64,000 bases of DNA, from assembly GCA_907165275.2 (NCBI GenBank), contig OU015658.1, positions 1,562,501-1,626,500 on the forward strand. The letters are read 5' to 3'. This document shows positions 11,301 to 23,300 of this stretch, in pieces. A program made the translations under genes and the position numbers. Every line of letters starts with the position of its first letter. The first letter of the stretch is position 1. The notes beneath the pieces are model-generated. The model was not told the origin of the DNA. It ran no database searches and saw only the letters and a list, made by a program, of their open reading frames with translations. Origin of the DNA: Zygaena filipendulae (Eukaryota > Arthropoda > Insecta > Lepidoptera > Zygaenidae).

Positions 11301-14300
11301 CTCAGGAAACTCGCCCACATGTATATCTCTATATTGGAGTCAAAATCATCTAGACAGTACCTGTACAGTTTCTGTTCGAGGATTATACGTCGCACTCGTA
11401 GGCGGACGAAAGAGCCAAATAACCGTCTCTATCCAGGAGCAGTTTTATTCTTGAAAACGAATTATTTATTCATCATTTTTACATACAGAACTTTCTTTGT
11501 CAAATGTGAATAATATGTAATGGATATTTCCGTGAACTGATGAAAATATTCACAGATATTCATAAATTATATACGTATTACGTCGTACGTAAAACAAACG
11601 CTGATTTACTTTTAACTTGAGAATAGCTAGTTTTATACGTATAAACCATAAAAAATTCGTGCTGATAACGAAAGTATTAATTGTCAATGTTTGACTCAGT
11701 TTAATGGAGTGACGTAAAATACATCATTAAGAATATTTAAAAATTCTGATTAGCCAGTTGCATACTACAATACTTAACTTTGTTATATTACCTTCTTGAT
11801 TGGAAAAATCTAAAAACTTAAATTATTGATAATTATCATTTTTTTTAAGTTTTTCCAGTTTTCAGATTTTTCCCTTTGTTTACGCCTAAAAGTCTACCTT
11901 GATGCCAAATATCAAGTTCCTAGGTCATCTGGAAGTCGGTTATAATTTTGGTCTATAGGTCAGTCAGTGATAAAAATCACGATTTTTGGACGTTAATATC
12001 TAAAAGCCTTTATGAGGTGTGCTTATGAAATTTGGAGCACATGTTTATCTCGCGAGTCTTAATACATGAGCCAAATTTGACATGTTTATGTTAAATAGTT
12101 TTTGAATTATGGGGGGGTGAAAAGTGGCTCCAAATGGTTCGTGTAATATTACACACGGTGCGGCTCGCCAGTTCTGTCAGTTTGAGAACTTCGGCTTGAC
12201 ACGCTACCGGCGTGTCTAGATCAATGATTTTAAGGTTTTGTTTACATAATAGAATGAAATGACAGCTTGCCGCTTACTATAGGCTATCAAGGTGCGTATT
12301 CGAAAGAGTGAGATATAGTGAGTAGTGACCACTTTCTCGTTTGCTTTCTATCTCAACGATCTACACCATACCGGGGCTACAAAACAAAATTCTTATAATA
12401 ACTAATATTCAGTAGATACTGTATCGGCTTCAATTGGGTATTTTCCGGGGTATGCAATTCAAAATTCTAATTAGTCCGTCAGTTAGAAAATAAAAAAATA
12501 ATAGACACGTATTTTTTGCTTTTTCAAATTAATCAAAATAAACATTGATAAAGCGCATTAAAGTCTAGGGTGGGGGACTCGTGACGTCATTTATTCAGTA
12601 CAAGCCCCGTACAAACTCCACCGGGTTGTGACGTCACGCGAAATTTCAACTCAATGTATCGCCATTATTTATTTCACTAAATAATATTAAATTTTGCATA
12701 CACACATGCGGAAGACACCACCTCTTAAAATACAGGTTTTCCTAGTTTGGGAGGTGGGGTTTTGTTATATGACTACTTTTGTTATATTATTGGTTCAATA
12801 AAGTTTATTATTATTATTTTTTTATTACGTAAATAGTTTAAAAATAAAAAAATACGTGTTCTATAGCTATTTTTATTAATCTACACGACACACGAGAAAA
12901 TTTAGTCAAGTAGGCAATTTGTGACAATTTTATATTTAACTACGCAGGCAAATCACAATGAACTAGATATATGTAGATCTAAACACTAGACAGGTAATTG
13001 CGACCCGATTGGCGCAGAGGTCACCATGCCTGCCCGCTAATCAAGGGGTTCCGGGTTCGATTCCCGGTGGGGTTGGACTTTGTGTGATGAAAACAGGGTT
13101 CCATTTTCCAGTCTGGGTGTGTTTATATATCTATAGTGTAATATATATAAGTAATTCTATGTAGTATATACCACGTTTGCTTGGTTTCCACGACACAAGC
13201 TATTATTAGCTTACTGTGGGATCAAGTAGATCTGTGTGTTGTGATGTGGATTATTATATTATTATTATATTATTATTATTATTTTATTATTATGCTACTG
13301 CTCCACCTGCGTTAACGTTAACGTTGATGTTAATGTCTATCGTGGTAATGTTAGTAAGTTAACGCGTTAAAATGTTGGCCACATCTAAATTAGCGCACTA
13401 ACTTACGCGTTAACACGCAGGTGGAGCAGTAGCATTACACAGAGGTAGAGAATATTGTGCTATTTAAATAATAGTCGATACACAATTTCATCCTTACCCA
13501 TAAGCCCATAAGTCTAGGTAATTTGTGATCCTTACTATCCTTCAAATTCAAATAAGTATACTTTATTGCACACACCCAGTAGAAAATATATTTACAACTA
13601 GCTGTGCCCCGCGGTTTCACCCGCGTGAGTTTCGGAATTCCCGCAGGAACTCCCTTTAGGGGGATGAAAAATAGATGTTGTCCGATTCTCAGACATACTG
13701 AATATGCATACAAAATTTCATAAAAATCGGTGAAGCCTTTTCGGATGAGTATGGGAACGAACATTGTGACACGAGAATTTTATACATATATTAGAAGAAG
13801 ATAACACAATGGATGGATACGCACAATAAGGTGATCTACATATATTGCTAAAAGCAATTTTCTCATAAGCAACCTCCTCCGGTAGAGAGAGATGTAAAAA
13901 GAAAGGTAGATAGTGCGGCATTAATATACCTACATAATACGTAAACTTACAACATACAGATATACGGGCATACCTAAATATATACTAAATCCTACTAATA
14001 TTATACATGTGAAAGTGTGGATGTTTGGATGTTTGTTACTCAATCACGCAAAAACGGCTCAACGGATTTGGATGAAATTTGGCATGCACGTTGTCAGGGG
14101 TACAGAGAAGGACAAGGGTACTTTTTATCCCGGAATTCCCGCGAGAACTCCGAAATTACCGCGAGTGAAGCCGCAGGGCACTAGCCGGGTGGCTAGTACT
14201 GTTATAAATGCGAAAGCAAGTTTATTTTTTGTTCGTACGCGTTCACGCCCTTGACCGATTATCATGAAATTTTGCATACACGTTGTCAGAGGTACAGAAA

Positions 14301-17300
14301 AGGACATAGAGTGCTCTTATCCTGAAATTCCCACGGGACCCCCGAAATTAACGCGGGTGAAACCGCGGGGAACAGCTAGTACACGTATATAAACTAGAGA
14401 ATCCTAACTTAGATACTGTAGTGATCATGTTTTGCTGTGTTTTTATACTCACAACAAACTCTTTACTATAACTAGTGTGAAAGACGATTGGCATAAATCA
14501 TCATGTTTTTTTTTTCTAGAGCACGAAATGGCTTCACGAGTCGCGTTGAGTGTTGACCTCCCCACTATGATGGCTTCACCGTCACATCCATTCATCGAGG
14601 TCAAGAGCTGAGGAAATCTCACTGAGTCGTTAGGTCTCGCGTTATAATTTTGAAGACGGAATTCGACACAGTTCGTACGCGTATAAGAAATTATAAGCAA
14701 TCATAGACATGATAAGCATAGAGCGGCTATATCAGCACGCGTCAAAGAATCAAAAGTATGGTGGAACTGGAAATCAAAGTACAATAATAATTCAAAACAC
14801 ACGGATATACCTGATCCCCTAAGCTATAAGCTTGTATCGTGGAAACTAAGCAAATGTGGTATATATTATAATTTTAGTGTTGTGATGATTATCCTCTATT
14901 TTATTGCCGATTTGTCGAATTCAAAGTCAAATCATTTATTCAAATTTGCCCCATATTCTAATATATATAAATCACGTGTCACGTTGTTTGTCCGCGATGG
15001 ACTCCGAAACTACTGAACGGATTTTGATTAAATTTTGTGACCATTCATAAAATGGGCCAACTTAAAAGATAGGATAGTTTTTATCCCGAAATTCCCTCGG
15101 GAATTGAAGGACATAGAGTACTTTTTCCCGCAACCTCCGCGGGAACTCCGAAATTACCGCGGATGAAATCGCGGGGACAGCTAGTAGATATATAAAAACG
15201 CCCAGAGTGAAATGTAGAACGCAGGTTTCATTACACAAAGTCACCCCATCGGGAGTCAAACTCCGAACCTTTGATTAGCGGGTAGACATGGCGACTTACT
15301 GAAGATGAACTGTGCTATATGGCTCGTCTCAAAAATAATAAACCATTAACGATGGACAGTAAATTTTATGACTTTACTGGACTTTATTAACCCTGTGGAA
15401 CGCACGTGGATTTTGAGATTCCCCCGGCAACTCCAAACCATGTCACCTAGTTAGTGTGTTAACCATAAAAAAATCTTCCGGAAGAAATTTTGTCAATGAT
15501 AATAAAACTGAGAACTAAACGGACACACAGACGCGTAAAGCGTTTTATACGAGTACATAATATCAGGCACAGAACCGCATTCAGCGAACACAATGGAATC
15601 TCAAGTGTGGTAGAAACGTCTTACTGGGTCTCTCGGCGGCGCCGCGCCGTTCTACACACACTCGATTGTTTTTGTGCTTCATTTTCTAACGGAATTTTGA
15701 ATGAAGCTATCACTCTATCTATCTATGTGTAACATCTCTATGCAAGCAATTTTGACTGTCTCAAGCCGCCGCTTGCGCCGGCTCATTCGTTCGTCTCATT
15801 CTTCAATTGTACTTGATTATTTGAAAGGCCTCTGAAAGTCCGCAAAGCCTTTTCGACTCGTCAAGCTGTGGCCTCACGTTTTGATAACGGCACAATATTT
15901 TGTTTACTCTACTGAATCTACAAACTATAGTAGTTTCTCCACTGACCAAATACGAAATCTCAAATACTGCTTTACGTCTACTTAACCTGAAATTCGGCAG
16001 GTAGTTAGCTAGCTAGGTAGTATAGGTAGATGACTCCAGCTAAGAACAAATTTCACGGAGTTCCTGCGGGAACTATCAAATTAAACCGGGTTAAAAAAAA
16101 ACACCGTGACCAGCTATAGTCTTTCGAACCACTTGGTCGGCTTGGTCGATCAACCATCGCAATGAGAAACCGCACATTCCATCTTTACTTTTGTATTTTT
16201 ATTACATACTAGCTGTGCCCCGCGGTTTCACCCGCGGTAATTCCGGAGCTAATTTATCAATACCTCTCTGAACAGACGGATGCATACCGGAAGGATCTTA
16301 AAAGGATTCCATTTTCGCATTAAGGTACGGAACCATAAAAAAATAATAAACTAAGAACTACTACTAACCTAACTCCTGATAAGAAACTGATTTTCTTATT
16401 CGAAAGAATGGAACAAACAAAAAGAATTGTGCGAGATTGGAAATTATCTATTACCTATTACCTATCTTTTTATTAGATAAGTAGAGTTTGAGAGTAAATT
16501 CGTTCATTTAATTCATGTCTGCTGAGTCATGAACAAAAAAAAGTAAAAGTATTATAATTGTCTCTGTGAATCAAAGCAACCGTTTAGTTAGAAATCTTTC
16601 TAGACAACCTTCAGAACGTTTATCGTCTATTGGCAATCTAAAATCACCTTGAAACCACAGTAAACTGCTAAACACCGCAAAAAAAATTAAGTTGGTACCG
16701 TAAAAAATAATACCTAATTTAAGCAGAAAATTAAAAAAAAAAAAATATTATATTAGTCACACTGAACGAATTGAGACTGCAGATTGTTTTGCTAGAGACA
16801 GAAAAATCTTTCAAGGAACTCTTGGTGAACCAGACGAAGGATTCAAATGATTTATTTTCAAAGTAGGGTTTTATACGTAATTATGTCGTTTAAAGGAAAA
16901 CTTTCCACACTGAAGAAAAACGCAATTTCAATAGACAATATTTCGATTTAAATTAAATATAGGATCGTTAGTAGTCGTAGTAGTCGTAGTTAGGTTTTAT
17001 GAAAATCGACTCAGGGACTCCTTTGAACATTTTTCACTATTCCTATAGTGTTTCGGATTTCACCTTCATTCAAAATTCACTCCTTCATTTATATTAATAA
17101 TATAATTTATTTTATTTATTTTATTACTTTATTTTTTCATAAAATTCACCCGATAGTGAAATAGCTGTGACATCGGATAGACGGACGGACTTGACGAAAT
17201 TATAAGGGTTCCATTTCGGTTATTTATACCTACAGAAATGGAACAAAGATACATGGAAATTGGAAAATTATCCCATGGGAAATGGTTGAGAGTGATTGGC

Positions 17301-20300
17301 ATATAGAGACATATCAAAGAAGCTCTGGCGGAATAAACTCACATAACTAATGCGTTTTTTTTTATATAGCTAGGGAGCTGGTGGCAATTTAGGTATATGA
17401 TTTCATCGTCGTTGATACCAAGACTGGACTTATATTAACTAGAAAAAATAGGTGGTGAGCTCTGGTAGCTCTGATTGTTTTTTTATAAATAATTTTGGAA
17501 TTATAATTTAAAAATACTGTCATAAATTATATCATCGTTTCTGTCATCAATTATATCTTATTAAATACATTTCATGCAGAGACGATGAAATCATATAAAA
17601 ATTACTGCCACCAGCTAATATATGAGCCAATATTAAAAAACCCCTTAAATAAGTCTCACAAACTTTTAAAATCTTACATCTTGTATAGGTATTGAAAAAT
17701 GACTCCGCAGACGTCCAACCTCTACGGTACGTACCTCCTCCATCCAGTCATGGGTTTCCGTCTCAAATCTTCCTCGCTCAGTCCGTACAGACCTATGCAG
17801 GCGAGAAACCATGCCGTCACAATAAGGTAGCATATCACTATGACCCTGAAGGGCAGCAATATTATCGTGAATATCGCCGTCTGAAACAATACCATATAAT
17901 AACAGTTAGTCGGGAAGGGAGATCGAATATTTTACTATTAATTTATTAGGGAACCCCTTCCAAAATTTCAGGCTGCGACCGAGTGACCCCCTCCAAATTT
18001 CAGTCTGCAGCCCGCCTGGGGGGATCGCAAACCGTGAGTCGTTTAATTTAACACCAAAGAATACGTAGGTATATCTACTTAAATAAACTAATATTATAAA
18101 GAGGTAATATGTGATCTACTGAACCGATTTTTTTAATCGTTTTACCAATAAAAAGCCACGTTATTTTTGTGAGTGTGATAGGCTATATTGTACCTATTCT
18201 TTATTGCGCACAGTAGAAAAACCACCTAACGCAGGTGAAACCGCGGGAAACAGTTACTAGAATATACAACGTGTTAATGAATTAACTGAAACGAGAGAGT
18301 AGTTTGCTCAGAATCGACTTCCGAATCGATCGCACTATGTTTTGTTAAATGTTAGGTTAAATTTTTTTTCATTTTTACTAGCTCATGTCTAAATGATTAT
18401 AACACAATATTTGGCGCGTACGCCGCCTGTAGCAATAAAATCGAATAGGTCATTGACACCTCAGAGTAATAAATATACGTTGACACGTAGGTGCGGACGT
18501 AGCGCTTAAAATTTGGTAGATAGGTCACCTCCAAACTTATGTTGAATAACTTTTAAAGTATTAATTTTTGCGACAAAATTTATATTTTGGTCACATTATT
18601 GTTCATTTTTTTTTAATGTGGTGTATCAGGTTTTATCACGTTGTATAAAGACGAGACTCTCTGCGCCTTCCGACAATGTCATGCCTCCTCATACCCCGCA
18701 ATGTAACAATTATTCACTGACAGCTGACAGTAACTGTCAGCTCGCTGTCAACCCTACGATACGCACACACGCACAAGCACAACACGTGTGCATACAAGCC
18801 AGCCGTCTCTACTTGTGGGAAAGTACCTACTTAAATCAGTTCTTTGTATGGAGTGTAACACTGCTAAGTTAAAGCTTTTATGATTCAATATGCTTATTGT
18901 TTTTAAAGCGAAGGTTAAACAGTAATTCCACAGGCGCTAATTATTTACCATCTTAGTGTTACGTAACTCGATAATTATGTGTGCGAATTTTTCATTTTTC
19001 AATTTCATTGTGCGAAATTTCATTTACTACTTCTTTAATTGGCTTTTATTGTGAATCCTTACTAATATTATAAATGAGAAAGTGAATTTGTTCGTTTGTT
19101 ACGCTATCACGGCTAAACGGCTTAACCGATCACCGCGAAATTTTGCATACACTTTGCCAGGGGTACAGAGAAGGACATTGGTTACTTTTATCCCGGAATT
19201 CCCACGGGAACTCCGAAATTAACGCGCAAGAAACTTAACATTAAATTTTGCATATTATTTACACGCTGTCATGGGTAGGTAGGTACTAGGTACAGAAAAA
19301 ATATAGGATAGGAATACCCGCGGGATCTCCGAAACTAACGCGGGTGAAACCGCAGGGAATAGCCAGTAGCATAGCAATCCCGTAAATGTTGGTTATGTAG
19401 GTTTGTAGGTCAGTCAATCTAATTTGAAATCCCAATTCATTTACCGCCGCACTCAGAGTCGACTTTAATGATTACTTAGTTAAGTATAGATTTTTAAAAC
19501 AAAACTGCCGCAATCACACAAGTTTAATAAATTAATGTTAATTGGCATTTAACTGATTAAGTTACATCTCATTAAATGCCAATTGACATTAATTTACTGA
19601 ACGTCTCTGATTGCGGCAGTTTTGTTTTAAAAATCTATACTTGACTAAGTAATCATTAAAGTCGACTCTGAGTGCGGCCGTTAATAATGTAAATGTGAGT
19701 TTTTTTATTTGTTTGTTTGCTTGTGTGTTAAAGAACTACCGTAATAGGTTATTTATGTCTTGAGCGTTTGCCGTGCAAAATTTTCATGCTGATAGTTGAG
19801 CTGTTAAGGCGTGAAAGCGTAACAAAGTGACAAACAAACTCACTTTCGCATTTATAATAAGTAAGGATAGCACAAGAAAGACAATCTTTCGTGAATTAAA
19901 ATGTGGACCAATAGGATGTAGAAAAGGTATTATGGACGTAAGAAATGTACCCACCTATGCTTCGGTTCTGAGGATTGAGGTGGTAATAAAATTGCATAAC
20001 GTCGACACATTCAGATTGTTGTAAGTAGGGAACCAAGCGGTATCTTGCGTTGAGATTTCTGACATAATAGGTAGGTAGGCACACGATGGAAGTCATTGCA
20101 CGTAAAATGCTCAACTTTCACTCAAGCTCGGGGGCCGTATTTTTTAATCGTTCGAATCACTTTCGCACACGGAATCGCGAATCCACACGCGTAATTCGAA
20201 TCACAAATACGGTCCCAGGTCACAATTCCCCGGCGGTTACATGTTCATGTTTTATGTTATTTTACAAGTGAAACTGGTATCACATTACTACAATTATCAT

Positions 20301-23300
20301 CAATAAAACACACCAATAAAAAATATACTTTGCATATGCATTATGCTCACTGCTCTTCAACAATGTTATTAATAAACTAGCTATGCCCCGCGGTTTCACG
20401 CGCGTGAAACGTTTTTAGACAACAATATTTTTTCCAACATCCAATTTATGTGAAACAAAGCCTATATATATACACACACCGGCAGAATTAGCGGAACATA
20501 AAAAGGCAGAGTATAGAAATAATTACGTATATATATTAAAACAAATAATAATTAGACGTGAAGTAATAATTAATATACATCTTTTAACACTTTAAAAATT
20601 TGTAATTAAATTATTAAATTTTATTTAAAATAATAATAAAAAAAAACACTTTTTCTCTAATTTATGGGCACACAAATAATATTGCAAATTAAAGATTACT
20701 GTGATTTTAACTCTAAATAAATGAACGATTAATAACGTGTGTTTCCCCTTCGTGATTCAACTTTTTTTTGCAACATTGTCTGTGTTCTCACAAACTAGAG
20801 ATTTTTTTTTAATTTTGATTACTTTTAATAAAATTTAACTAAAAACTTCTTAAAGTCGATGTTAAAAGATGTATATTAGTTTATTACTTCACCTCTAATT
20901 ATTATTTGTTTTAATATATATACGTAATTATTTCTATACTCTGCCTTTTTATGTTCCGCTAATTCTGCCGGTGTGTATATTATGTTGCTCCAAAGTCCAG
21001 GCTAAGCTTAATCTACCTGCGAAAATTGCATGACAATCCGTTCAGTAGATTCGGAAATTATCGCAAACCGGCAGAGAGAAAAGAATTTTAAAAACTTTTT
21101 TGTGCTTGGTTACTCTTCTTTTATCGTCCCCTCTTAAGTTTTGGTAAAAATATTCAATGTACAGAATCGGCGATTCTTCTCTTTTATAATTATTTATTTA
21201 TTATAACTCTTTTATTCTACTCTTTTTTACTTACCTGTAGATTTGCTATAAAAAAGTATCGAAAACTTTAAGATATCAAATATAGAGTACAAGCTACAAC
21301 AATAGAGCCCGTGCCAGTAAAGCAAAGAGCTAGAATTAAATGTAGAGTCTGTAGAGATGAAATTGTTGAGAGCATTAATTTCTACCCATCGACTGTAAAG
21401 ACAGTGTCACATTTTTCATGTTTAACTGGGTAAGTATGTAGGCATGAATGTATAGGTATATCATATATTATGGTATTTTTATATTCTCCAAGCAATCCAA
21501 CGTTTAGGTGAGGTGGGTCTATCTATCGATTCCTCTTGGTGAAGTTTAAATAAAATCTTTCTCATAAAATAAATGCGTGCCACATTAAGTGGCTTATCAC
21601 TGAATAAATCTAGACAGAAACTAACACTAATACTATAGAGTATAGGTACGTATTGATTACGGTATTGATAAAAAAAACACTGGCAAAGTAGGTTTCGCTT
21701 TCGGACCACACAGTGAAGTAGGTATTCCTAAATCGAGAAGAACTTTCACCTAATCTAAACTAATATTATAATTGCGAATGTAAGTTTGTTTGTTTGTTAC
21801 GCTTTCCCGTCTCAACTAGTACGTACTAAACCGATCATCATGAAATTTCGTACCCGCGTTGTCAGGGGTACAAGAAAGGGCCCAGATACCTTTCAACCTG
21901 AAAAAAGTGCACTTCTAGAGGGATAGAAAAATGTTGACAAAATCTAGGTAGGTACGTTAACGTGAGCGAGCGAACCGCTGCCAAAAGCTATAGTAGGTAT
22001 TTCTTTTTAAGAAATGAAGTGCGGTAAGAGCCTGTCCAGATGACGCGTTTTACGCGCGAGTAGAGTCCGATGCGTTGCAGGCGTTTTACGCGCGAGAGCA
22101 TCTCGACGGGATTTATGTGGCTCTAGTATCTCGGGAACACGTGCGTTCTCGCGAGACACGTCATCTGGACAGGCTCCTAGAGCCACATAGATCCCGTGAT
22201 TACGCGCGAAGCGTCACGTAAGGAAAAAGCATTATGTCCCATTGCCCCCTCTACATTGGATACCGTCCAGTTCGGATATTATCGCCAAGCGCTGGCCGCC
22301 ATGCTTGTTCACATCATGGGTTTAAAATTTAAACTTTAAATGTGACTTTTTTCGAACTTCATTCAAATTAAGAATTTCGATGCTGAAGAAAAATCTTCCT
22401 TCCTTCCCCCGACTCGCACACTTATTTTTTTAAATCATCCAATTTAAAAAAAAACGCAACACAACACGGGTAGGTATCAGAGGACACAAACTCACCAACT
22501 TTTCTAATCTTCTAATTTTGTGTTGTTCAAAACCTGACTTTTTTCAGAATTTTCTACCTTGTAGTAAGTTAGTTACTACACTATTTGTGAATTTTGTAGT
22601 GCAACTATATGGTGTCAATTAGGTACATACAAATAAGGCTCCAAGCAAAATGGTTGTGACATAGGTAAATACGAACAGACACGGACATGACAGAATCCAA
22701 TCAGGGGCCGTATTTCTGAATCGCTCGAATTACTTTTCGCACTGAATTGCAAGATTCACGTGTGAATGCTTAAAAAATATATGAACATTCGCACGTGAAT
22801 TCGCGATTCCGTGTGTGAAAGTAGCTATTTCGAGCGATTCAAAAATATGGCCGCAGGTTCCGTTTTAGCTATTTGAATATCGACTACGGAATCCTAAAAA
22901 AATACTCCGATGACCGCTGACCACTGCTTCAAAATTTCCGCTTTTTATTTTTTTATTTACCGTTTTTATTGCAGTACAGTTTTTTCATTTATTTTTTTAG
23001 TTTTATATTTTATTTGTACGTTTAGTTAGGTATATCCACTGGTACTTCTTGAAATCGCTACTTGTTTAATTGTAATCTCTGTACGCGTACCTACCTATAT
23101 TTTTTAAAATACTTACTTACCTATGTACCCGTGATGGACATAGATAAGCAATAGTGTGTTAACCCCAAAGACATTCTATATAATAAAGGGTTAACGCACA
23201 TTGAAGAAATTTTGAGTAAATCGTGTTTTAAAATTATAGCGCCATTTTGTGTCAACTTTTTTTTTATGTTCAACAATTTTTTGATATTTAAACAATGTAA

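Larger units (their letters stand above)
8306..17734. other. LPCAT intron 2 (9.4 kb)
   Basis: Lies between in-phase exons 3 and 2 of the LPCAT gene. No exon is seen inside. It holds a SINE, several MITEs, Helitron-like copies and a run of 14 G at about 8408. Confidence 0.7.

Noticed and set aside
13000..13075. Possible tRNA gene with GCT in the anticodon region
   Set aside because: Acceptor and anticodon arms pair poorly and no class II variable arm is present, while a SINE body and (ATT)n tail follow directly.
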